From contig JAUSEJ010000399.1 of NCBI GenBank assembly GCA_030650265.1, positions 1-9,202 on the forward strand: DNA of 9,202 bases, given 5' to 3'. A model generated the notes under the pieces. The model ran no database searches and was not told the origin of the DNA. It worked only from the letters and a program-made list of their open reading frames with translations. A program made the position numbers and the translations under genes. Origin of the DNA: Dehalococcoidia bacterium. Its GTDB lineage: Bacteria; Chloroflexota; Dehalococcoidia; JACPQF01. This document shows, in pieces, positions 1-5,596 of this stretch (positions are counted from its first letter, which is position 1; the number at the start of each line of letters is the position of its first letter).

Positions 1-635
1 TGGTCATCTTCTTGACCGGGCGGCGCTGCCACGACGACGAACGGGTATTCATGAAGAGATCCGAAAAAGGGACGCCTCCTGGGCCGCACAGCTATGCTTC
101 CGGTGGCCTCTTCACCCGGGGGCACTGTGACGGTATCGGGGTCAAACAGGCAATCCAATCCTTCCTCAAGATCTGAAGCGTGAAGCTCGTAGCAGAGGGC
201 AGAGTTGCTGCGGTTGTTGAATGCCAACTGCGCTACAGAACGTTTGCCTTTTAAATACTGCGGGCTCATGGTCAAGGTGGTCAGTCCGAAGGGACTAACT
301 TCCAACGAGGCGCCTAGACTGGAGGATTCCAGTGGATTGCTTTTTGACGAAGCCTTAATGACGTAGGGGTGAGCACCTGCCTGAGCCGCGAAATCGGCAG
401 TCGGGTGAAAGGCGAGTTGGATCTGCGCTTTCTCTCCAGGCAGCAACTCAACCACAGAAATAGACAAATCGTACCAGGTTGGGTCAAGCCCATCCAGAGC
501 CATTTGGTAGCGGTCTACAATGCGGCTGCGGTTCTCCATCGTTATGGTAGCCTGAACGGGGTCACCGCCCGCTGTAGCCACAAGCAGCCCGGGTTCAATG
601 GTTAGGGCAATTAGATCAGACTGGCTATCTACCAC
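1..635 (-). CDS. Ig-like domain protein, paralogue of the upstream gene (3' end outside the window)
   Basis: An open frame of about 211 codons reads from a GTG at 635 off the left edge without a stop. The translation parallels the neighbouring 423-residue protein: an opening block with a TIEPG motif, then MENRSRIVD (ENRSPIVD in the neighbour), DPTWYDLS (EPAWYDLS), LPGEKAQI (FPGEKAQV), a second domain starting at TMSPQYL with a FNNRSN motif (LTNRSN), and finally RRRPFFG and LHEYPF (KKRPRFG, VHEYQF). It therefore holds the same two N-terminal beta-sandwich repeats. By analogy a transmembrane helix and outer Ig-like domains should follow outside the window. The GTG at 635 is preceded by a purine-rich AAGGGAAAGG about 5 nt away; a GTG at 668 is an in-frame alternative. 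The gene is probably co-transcribed with its paralogue 48 nt upstream. There is no catalytic motif, so the function is unknown; a surface or scaffold role is an inference. Confidence 0.8.
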   Translation of the reverse strand, partial: MVDSQSDLIALTIEPGLLVATAGGDPVQATITMENRSRIVDRYQMALDGLDPTWYDLSISVVELLPGEKAQIQLAFHPTADFAAQAGAHPYVIKASSKSNPLESSSLGASLEVSPFGLTTLTMSPQYLKGKRSVAQLAFNNRSNSALCYELHASDLEEGLDCLFDPDTVTVPPGEEATGSIAVRPRRRPFFGSLHEYPFVVVAAPPGQEDD

Positions 636-683
636 GGTTGCCTTTCCCTTGCTTGTTGTTTGATCCACGGTCGAAGCCTTGAG

Positions 684-1955
684 CTACTTCGTCTGAACCG
701 CGACCCGCCGCACTACCCAACCGGTATCATTCTCGGCCAACAAGACATAGTCTCTGGTTTGGTCAACCTTGACTTGTCGTTTCCCGGACGCGACCTCTTG
801 TTTGTCTACTAGCGTACCATCAACACTAACCGAAGTGGCATTTTCAACCTTCCATGAGAGCGTCGCCGTCCCGTCCTTGTCCACGACGGCAGGCTGAGCC
901 TCGAAGGCGGTGATCGTCGGGGGCTTAAGAACGACAATTCCCAGCCTCTGATACACAGATGACCCTTCGTTGGCAGCTTCAAGAGTATACTCTTTGTTCT
1001 GCAGGCTGCTTATCGGGCTGCTTCCCTGCTCCGGATCAACGTCTTTCCCGTCTAGGCGTACCTGCTTAGCCCCCTGAACCTGCCATTTCAAGAAGATAGT
1101 TCCACCTGGTCCGGACTCCGAACGAAAAGATTGAATGACCGGCGGAGGCACAGAAGGCGCCCCGGGGGTTGGGGTGGGCAGTGGCTTTATGTAAGTCAGC
1201 GCCGCGAAGGCCAGGGCCAGGAGAGAAAGCAGAAGCGGCAGTATGGGTTTAAGACGCAACCATAAGCTGCGCAAGGCCACCGGCAGGTTAGCCAGGGGGG
1301 GTCGGTAGATGAAGATGCCCTCCGCGGTCTGGGCGGCGCTCTCTTCTCCTTCCTTTTGGAAAGACACGCTAAACTGATACTCATGCACAGCGCCAAAGCG
1401 TGGGCGTTTTTTGGGCTTGACCATGAGATCTACACTGCTCTCGCCGGCTACAGGCACTGTGACCGACTCGGCACTGAACCGGAAATCCAGCCCTTCCTCG
1501 GCATCAGTTGCTCGCATGGTTACCGTGACCGGATTGTTACTCCGGTTAGTGAGAAGGAGGTTGGCTAAGCCCTCGCGTCCTTCCAAACGCTCAGGGCTCA
1601 TTTGCATCGTCATGTCGCCGAAGGCAAGGATGTCCAGAGAGCCTTCAGCCGTGCTGTAATCCTCAGGGTGAGACCTCGAAGTTACTTTGACGACAAAAGG
1701 GCAAAGCCCGGCCTGAAGCTGGATCGTCTGAGGAAGGTGGAAAGACACACTGACCTGTGCCTTCTCTCCGGGGAAAACACCAGCGACCGCGCCGGACAGG
1801 TCGTACCAGGCAGGTTCCAGGCCCTCAATTGATACGTCGTATTGATCGACGATAGGGCTACGATTCTCGACTGTTAATACGGCCACAACCGCTTCGCCGT
1901 CAACCTTGACCTGTAGGCTTGGCGGCTCCAGCGACAACCCGATGCGCTCAGACAT
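684..1955 (-). CDS. Single-pass membrane protein with Ig-like repeats on both sides of the helix
   Basis: This 423-residue protein has no signal peptide and no recognisable enzyme motif. Residues 1-111 and 112-216 are two related beta-rich repeats (motifs VENRS and LTNRSN, then FPGEKAQV and a matching V-x-V-P-x-x-E region). Residues about 238-256 form one hydrophobic helix (LLLSLLALAFAALTYI) preceded by Arg and Lys and followed by a Pro/Thr-rich linker (257-272). Residues 273-343 and 346-421 are two further Ig-like repeats sharing the pattern SF or AF, then G-T-x-x-L-x-W-x-V, then V-x-x-DG. The positive-inside rule suggests that the first half is cytoplasmic and the second half outside. The ATG start has GGGAG 9 nt upstream and lies about 23 nt after the predicted transcription start. 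Such modular proteins occur in Chloroflexota and related groups, usually annotated as hypothetical. Adhesion, envelope scaffolding or ligand sensing are all possible. Confidence 0.9.
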   Translation of the reverse strand: MSERIGLSLEPPSLQVKVDGEAVVAVLTVENRSPIVDQYDVSIEGLEPAWYDLSGAVAGVFPGEKAQVSVSFHLPQTIQLQAGLCPFVVKVTSRSHPEDYSTAEGSLDILAFGDMTMQMSPERLEGREGLANLLLTNRSNNPVTVTMRATDAEEGLDFRFSAESVTVPVAGESSVDLMVKPKKRPRFGAVHEYQFSVSFQKEGEESAAQTAEGIFIYRPPLANLPVALRSLWLRLKPILPLLLSLLALAFAALTYIKPLPTPTPGAPSVPPPVIQSFRSESGPGGTIFLKWQVQGAKQVRLDGKDVDPEQGSSPISSLQNKEYTLEAANEGSSVYQRLGIVVLKPPTITAFEAQPAVVDKDGTATLSWKVENATSVSVDGTLVDKQEVASGKRQVKVDQTRDYVLLAENDTGWVVRRVAVQTK

Positions 1956-1984
1956 ATCGGCCCACTCCCAACAATGTTCGTTCG

Positions 1985-2013
1985 TTTATACTATAATACC
2001 GGTACATAGTCAA
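1985..2013 (-). promoter_or_regulatory. Sigma70-type promoter for the Ig-like gene pair
   Basis: On the minus strand the -35 element TTGACT (2008-2013) and the -10 element TATAAA (1985-1990) are separated by exactly 17 nt. The predicted start near 1978 leaves a short leader of about 23 nt before the ATG at 1955. The spacer contains the perfect 8-bp palindrome TACCGGTA (1997-2004), a position where a repressor could act; that role is only a possibility. Confidence 0.75.
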
Positions 2014-2053
2014 GACAAGATCTGAGGCCATAATACTTGGATTCATGTTCTTC

Positions 2054-2082
2054 TTGACTAAGAGACCAACAAAGAATAGACT
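2054..2082 (+). promoter_or_regulatory. Sigma70-type promoter for the winged-helix/ferredoxin gene
   Basis: TTGACT (2054-2059) and TAGACT (2077-2082, four of six matches to the -10 consensus) are separated by 17 nt. The predicted start near 2090 gives a leader of about 75 nt. That leader contains a small hairpin, CCCGT/ACGGG at 2126-2130/2136-2140, and a strong ribosome binding site. It is divergent from the promoter at 1985-2013, with about 40 bp between the two -35 boxes. Confidence 0.55.
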
Positions 2083-2164
2083 ATGCTGGGAGATAATTCA
2101 GAAATCTCTTGTGTGAGTTTTCCTGCCCGTCTTGTACGGGACAATCATTGAGGAGGTCGAAATC

Positions 2165-3235
2165 ATGGAAGCGCATGAAGCGTACAGAGCGATCGGGGAG
2201 AAGTTCAACAATCAGGACAATCCCCATTTCATTCACTTGCTCGAATATCTGATGACGCCTGACCAGGTGCGAGTTGCAGCCGAGCTTCCGGCACCCTATG
2301 AGGAGATAGCCAGCAAGCTTGGCATGGATGTGGCGACCGTAAACAAGCATATCGATGACATGTTCTTGAAGGGACTGGTTTTCCCCCGGGACTTCAAGAC
2401 GCGGGAGGGCGCTCGCTTTGCCCGCAACATTGTTCAGCTTCACGACGCCACTCAGTCCAACATATTCATGGACCATAAGGCCAACAAGGAACTGTACGAT
2501 CGTTGGGAAGCCTTCTCCAGAGAGGGTGGCGGAGACCGCCAGTACGCCCTCACCTATGTGCAGCGTTGGGAGGAGACCGTGGGGAAACAACGCCGCTCTC
2601 GCGTTGTGCCTGCTTACCAATCTATTAAGAACAATCCCGACATGATTCCTGCCGACGACATCAGAGAGGTTCTCAAGAACGCTAGCCTCATCGCGGTCGT
2701 CGCCTGTTCCTGCCGTAAACGGGCCGACGCTGTAGGAAGGTCCTGCGAGAAATCCCACGAGGGCAATTGTTTTCAGTTTGGCAGGGGAGCGGAGTACCAA
2801 CTGGTCAAGGGTACCGGTCGCCAAATCACCTACGACGAGGCCATCAAGGTCCTCGAAGAGACCGAAGAAGACGGACTGGTCCATTCATGGGGCAATTCCA
2901 CCAATATGAATGGCAGTGTAATGTGTAGCTGCTGCCATGACTGCTGCGTCGACTGGGATCGCTTGACCCGCAACGACATCCCGATCAGTTACCGTTGGGA
3001 GAAAAGTCGCTACCTGGCCCAAATCGACGACGAACTCTGCAACGGCTGTCAGAACTGCTTCGATCGCTGCCAATTCGACGCCATTGAAATGGTCAAGCCT
3101 GTGGGTAGTCGAATATACAAGGCAGTGATGGATGATGACAAGTGCTTCGGCTGCGGCGTCTGCGTCCTGGATTGTGCCCCCAATGCCATCGCTCTCAAAG
3201 CCGTTAGGCCACCGGAATTTATCCCTGTGGGATAA
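2165..3235 (+). CDS. Winged-helix and dicluster [4Fe-4S] ferredoxin-domain protein
   Basis: The protein has 356 residues. Residues about 28-75 resemble a MarR-like winged helix (TPDQVRVAAEL, then EIASKLGMDVATVNKHIDDM). The middle carries extra cysteines: C181, C183, C194, C202, and the dense cluster CSCCHDCC at 254-261. The C-terminus has two classical ferredoxin motifs, CxxCxxCxxxC at 292-302 (C292, C295, C298, C302) and at 327-337 (C327, C330, C333, C337); the second is followed by proline, as usual. With no signal peptide or membrane helix, it should be cytosolic. It could be an electron carrier, an accessory subunit of a redox enzyme, or an Fe-S-sensing regulator; the sequence does not decide. 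ATG 2165 is chosen because AGGAGG sits 8 nt upstream; an in-frame TTG at 2132 lacks such a site and would place that AGGAGG inside the coding region. The gene appears monocistronic and converges on thrS. Confidence 0.88.
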   Translation: MEAHEAYRAIGEKFNNQDNPHFIHLLEYLMTPDQVRVAAELPAPYEEIASKLGMDVATVNKHIDDMFLKGLVFPRDFKTREGARFARNIVQLHDATQSNIFMDHKANKELYDRWEAFSREGGGDRQYALTYVQRWEETVGKQRRSRVVPAYQSIKNNPDMIPADDIREVLKNASLIAVVACSCRKRADAVGRSCEKSHEGNCFQFGRGAEYQLVKGTGRQITYDEAIKVLEETEEDGLVHSWGNSTNMNGSVMCSCCHDCCVDWDRLTRNDIPISYRWEKSRYLAQIDDELCNGCQNCFDRCQFDAIEMVKPVGSRIYKAVMDDDKCFGCGVCVLDCAPNAIALKAVRPPEFIPVG

Positions 3236-3245
3236 GACGCGAAGT

Positions 3246-3350
3246 GGGAAAGGTTAAAAGGGGAAGAGGGGGAAAGGTTGCTGAGCTAGAGGACAGAAAA
3301 GGGAAGCTGAGCCGTCGGCTTAACCCTTTCCCCCTTTTAACCTTTTACCC
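3246..3350. repeat. Imperfect inverted repeat between convergent genes, possible bidirectional terminator
   Basis: AAAGGTTAAAAGGGG at 3249-3263 is the exact reverse complement of 3331-3345 (15 bp), and GGG at 3246-3248 can extend the stem to CCC at 3348-3350 across a 2-nt bulge. A second, nested arm (3267-3279) is nearly complementary to 3322-3335 and competes for the same C-run. GGGAAAGGTT also occurs twice as a direct repeat (3246-3255 and 3270-3279). The element fills the gap between the stop codons of the two convergent genes. It could end both transcripts, but there is no long T-run after the outer stem. Confidence 0.6.
3297..3328 (-). terminator. Possible weak intrinsic terminator of thrS
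   Basis: Downstream of the thrS stop on the minus strand, AAGGG-TT-AAGC (3328-3318) can pair with GCTTCCCTT (3307-3299), giving a 9-bp stem with a 2-nt bulge and a 10-nt loop. The stem runs into only a few T residues. The short T-run makes this weaker than the leader terminator of the same gene. Confidence 0.35.
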
Positions 3351-5093
3351 CTACGTTCTCTCCTCGACGGCCTTCTTTGCCATATCGATAAAGTGGTCAA
3401 CGGAAACCGCTCCCAGATTCTCTCCTGAACGCAATCGAACGGACACGGCTCCAGCGTTCACTTCCTGGTCACCTACCACCAACATGTAAGGAATCTTCTG
3501 GAGTTGCGCCTCGCGAATCTTCAGGGCCATTCTTTCGGCCCTGGCGTCCACCTCGGCTCTTAGTCCCGCCAGCCGCAATCGATCGCCCATCTCCTTCGAG
3601 AAGTCCAGATGACGGTCAGCGATCGGGATAACCTTAGCCTGTGTGGGAGCCAGCCAAACGGGAAAAGCGCCGGCGTAATGCTCGATCAGCCCGCCAATAA
3701 AGCGCTCCATCGAGCCCAGAACGGTGCGGTGGATCATGATCGCCCGGTGCTCGGCGCCATCAGCGCCGAAATAGTTTACGTCGAACCGCTCGGGTAAGTT
3801 CAAGTCAAGCTGAACGGTCGGACCCTGCCACTCCCGGCCAAGGGCGTCCCAGAGCTTGATGTCGATCTTAGGACCATAGAAGACGCCTCCTCCCGGATCC
3901 TCCTCATAGGACATACCACGCTGTTCGAGGGCCTGTCTCAGCCCTCCAATCGCTCTTGCCCACATCTCTTCCGTGCCAAGATACTTCTCTGGACGGGTCG
4001 CCAGGTAGGCGGAATAGGTATAGCCGAAAGTTTTCATCATATAGTCCACCAGATCGAGCACGCCGATGATCTCGTCCGTGAGCTGCTCCGGCGTGCAAAA
4101 AATGTGGGAATCATCCTGAGTGAATCCCCTAACCCTCAGCATACCGTGAAGCACACCACTCCGCTCGTAACGATAGACTGTCCCCAGCTCGGCATAGCGA
4201 ATCGGCAGTTCACGATAGCTGCGGCGTCGCGACTTGTAAATCAGAATGTGGCCCGGGCAGTTCATGGGCTTGACACGATAGGGCATGGTGTCGATGTCCA
4301 TCGCTGAATACATGTTCTCAGCGTAGTTCTCGAGATGCCCGCTGATGGCATAGATCTTCTCGCTGGCGATATGCGGCGTGAAGACCGGCTCATAGCCGCG
4401 CTTGTCATGCTCCGCCCGCCAGAAGTCCTCAATGATGGTCCTAACACGCGCCCCCCGGGGATGCCAGAGAATGAGTCCCGGACCTATTTCATCATGGACG
4501 CTGAACATATCGAGGTCCTTCCCCAGCCGCCGATGATCACGTTTGGCGGCCTCGGCGAGCTTGTTCAGGTGTGCCTCTAGCTCGGCCTCGGTCGGAAAAG
4601 CTGTGCCATAGATGCGCTGGAGCATCGGCCGACGCTCGTCACCCCGCCAATAGGCCCCCGCCACGCTGAGAAGCTTGAAGGCTTTGACCTCCCCGGTGGA
4701 ATCGACATGAGGGCCACGACACAGGTCGACGAAGTCGCCCTGCCGGTAGGCACTGATGATTTCGTCTGACAACTCGTCGATCATCTCCAGCTTGAACTGT
4801 TGGCCCTCAAAGATCCGCTTCGCCTGCTCCTTGCCTACCTCTTCCCTGACAAAAGGCACCCTGGCTTTGATAATCTCCCGCATCCTCTTTTCGATAGCGC
4901 CCAGATCCTCTGGCGTGATCGGCCTGGGTACGTCGAGATCGTAGTAGAACCCCTCCTCAATGGCCGGACCGATGGCCAATTTCGTCCCGGGGAATAAATC
5001 GGTTACCGCCTGGGCCATGATGTGGGAAGCGGAGTGGCGCAGCCTCTCCAGATAATCCTTTTCTTCTCCTGCGCCGGGTTTGCGCTCTGCCAT
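3351..5093 (-). CDS. thrS: Threonine--tRNA ligase, form without the TGS domain
   Basis: The enzyme charges tRNA-Thr with threonine using ATP, in the cytosol. The 580 residues begin almost directly with the editing domain (HSASH at 20-24, later DLCRGPH at 123-129). The class II catalytic core follows: MNCPGH with zinc ligand C279, the second ligand H330 in DDSH, the third H455 in MIHR, motif 2 around RYERSG (308-313) and RGFTQDD (322-328), and motif 3 around GSMERFIGG (460-468). An anticodon-binding domain occupies about 485-580. Spacing of the three zinc ligands (51 and 125 residues) matches the E. coli enzyme closely (51 and 126). The usual N-terminal TGS domain is absent. ATG 5093 is chosen because GAAGGAGAT lies just upstream. 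A longer frame from a TTG at 5189 would translate the T-box and its terminator, so it is not the start. Expression is controlled by the T-box leader upstream. Confidence 0.97.
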   Translation of the reverse strand: MAERKPGAGEEKDYLERLRHSASHIMAQAVTDLFPGTKLAIGPAIEEGFYYDLDVPRPITPEDLGAIEKRMREIIKARVPFVREEVGKEQAKRIFEGQQFKLEMIDELSDEIISAYRQGDFVDLCRGPHVDSTGEVKAFKLLSVAGAYWRGDERRPMLQRIYGTAFPTEAELEAHLNKLAEAAKRDHRRLGKDLDMFSVHDEIGPGLILWHPRGARVRTIIEDFWRAEHDKRGYEPVFTPHIASEKIYAISGHLENYAENMYSAMDIDTMPYRVKPMNCPGHILIYKSRRRSYRELPIRYAELGTVYRYERSGVLHGMLRVRGFTQDDSHIFCTPEQLTDEIIGVLDLVDYMMKTFGYTYSAYLATRPEKYLGTEEMWARAIGGLRQALEQRGMSYEEDPGGGVFYGPKIDIKLWDALGREWQGPTVQLDLNLPERFDVNYFGADGAEHRAIMIHRTVLGSMERFIGGLIEHYAGAFPVWLAPTQAKVIPIADRHLDFSKEMGDRLRLAGLRAEVDARAERMALKIREAQLQKIPYMLVVGDQEVNAGAVSVRLRSGENLGAVSVDHFIDMAKKAVEERT

Positions 5094-5132
5094 CTGCGGA
5101 TCTCCTTCCTCTGACAACAAACCTCTGCCAAC

Positions 5133-5164
5133 AAAAAACCTCTCATCCCCATCGGGACGAGAGG
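5133..5164 (-). terminator. Intrinsic terminator of the thrS T-box leader
   Basis: On the minus strand CCTCTCGTCCC (5164-5154), a GATG loop and GGGATGAGAGG (5149-5139) form an 11-bp stem with one G-T pair, followed directly by six T residues (5138-5133). The CGTCCC part of the left arm can pair instead with the upstream T-box region to form the antiterminator. The hairpin is therefore the off state of a conditional switch. Confidence 0.93.
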
Positions 5165-5383
5165 CAACAACTGACGTGGTTCCACCCAAGTTTCAGGCAA
5201 GGCTCAACGCATCGCACTGCTTTCCTGGCCGCTAACGGGTGCCTCCGTAAACCATTACTTGAAGGACCACTCCCTCGTTCCGGATCAAGCTCCTAGGCGG
5301 TTTTCACTGGACTTCGGCTAGGGGATCACAGCCCATTGCCCCATTCTCTGGAGCCGCAATTCAGCTACTCGTCCTAATCGTCG
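5133..5383 (-). promoter_or_regulatory. T-box riboswitch controlling thrS (Thr specifier ACC)
   Basis: The leader senses uncharged tRNA-Thr and permits read-through into thrS. Visible on the minus strand are: a basal Stem I pairing TTAGG (5377-5373) with CCTAG (5297-5293); the AGTA element (5369-5366); the conserved CAGAGAA (5350-5344); a distal hairpin region with a GGGG/CCCC stem; and, in the specifier loop after GTGAAA, the codon ACC (5301-5299), which would be read by tRNA-Thr(GGU). The T-box itself, TGGGTGGAACCACG, covers 5188-5175. In the antiterminator, GGG (5187-5185) and ACG (5177-5175) pair with CCC (5156-5154) and CGT (5159-5157), leaving the canonical 7-nt UGGAACC bulge that binds the tRNA acceptor end. 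The exact 5' end is uncertain. A hairpin at 5401-5396/5382-5377 lies between the tRNA gene and the leader. Confidence 0.95.
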
Positions 5384-5423
5384 CCATGTCTATCAGACGA
5401 TGACTGGCTCATCGACTTTCCGG

Positions 5424-5497
5424 TAGGCGATACTGGGTTCGAACCAGTGACCTCTGCGATGTCAACGCAGCGCTCTGACCAACTGAGCTAACCGCCC
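5424..5497 (-). tRNA. tRNA-Val (anticodon GAC)
   Basis: This is a full 74-nt cloverleaf. The acceptor GGGCGGT pairs with ATCGCCT, with two G-T pairs. The D stem is GCTC/GAGC, the anticodon stem CTGCG/CGCAG encloses loop TTGACAT with anticodon GAC at 5463-5461, and the T stem ACTGG/CCAGT encloses TTCGAAC. The discriminator is A5424. The bases after it are CCG, so the 3' CCA is not encoded and must be added after transcription. The gene is followed about 40 nt later by the thrS T-box leader on the same strand. Confidence 0.97.
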
Positions 5498-5508
5498 CTG
5501 CGAATTTG

Positions 5509-5537
5509 ATTTTACCAAATGCCCGAGTTGAAGTCAA
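5509..5537 (-). promoter_or_regulatory. Sigma70-type promoter of the tRNA-Val / thrS unit
   Basis: On the minus strand TTGACT (5532-5537) and TAAAAT (5509-5514) are separated by 17 nt. The predicted start near 5502 lies about five bases before the tRNA 5' end at 5497. No comparable promoter is seen between the tRNA and the T-box leader, so this promoter probably drives both. Confidence 0.82.
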
Positions 5538-5544
5538 GCGAGTG

Positions 5545-5573
5545 TTGAAGCAAATCGGCATTGGTGATAGAAT
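5545..5573 (+). promoter_or_regulatory. Sigma70-type promoter of the kinase gene
   Basis: TTGAAG (5545-5550) and TAGAAT (5568-5573, five of six matches to the -10 consensus) are separated by 17 nt. The predicted start near 5580 leaves a leader of about 17 nt carrying GAGGAG before the GTG at 5597. It lies back to back with the tRNA promoter, with only 7 bp between the two -35 boxes, so polymerases may compete. Confidence 0.65.
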
Positions 5574-5596
5574 GACCCGGCGAGGAGTGTGCTCAC

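Noticed and set aside
369..605. Plus-strand open frame of 78 codons
   Set aside because: It lies antisense to the partial Ig-like gene, whose translation clearly matches its paralogue.
684..1955. Broken longer gene split from the downstream paralogue
   Set aside because: The downstream gene repeats the N-terminal domains rather than continuing the C-terminal ones, so this is tandem duplication and not one gene interrupted by a stop.
1992..1997. TATAAT on the plus strand as a -10 box for the ferredoxin-domain gene
   Set aside because: No -35-like sequence lies at the right distance, and the better TTGACT/TAGACT pair lies closer to the gene.
2132..2164. TTG start adding 11 residues to the ferredoxin-domain protein
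   Set aside because: AGGAGG lies 8 nt before ATG 2165 and would fall inside the coding region if TTG 2132 were used.
2081..2884. Long minus-strand open frame (267 codons) opposite the ferredoxin-domain gene
   Set aside because: It is antisense to a gene with clear cysteine motifs and a strong ribosome site, shows no recognisable domain and extends over that gene's promoter; a codon-bias shadow.
5377..5401. Hairpin between tRNA-Val and the T-box as a tRNA terminator
   Set aside because: The 6-bp stem has a 13-nt loop and no following T-run, so it does not look like an intrinsic terminator.
5460..5465. TTGACA on the minus strand as a -35 box for the thrS leader
   Set aside because: It is part of the tRNA anticodon loop, and no acceptable -10 box lies 16-18 nt downstream.
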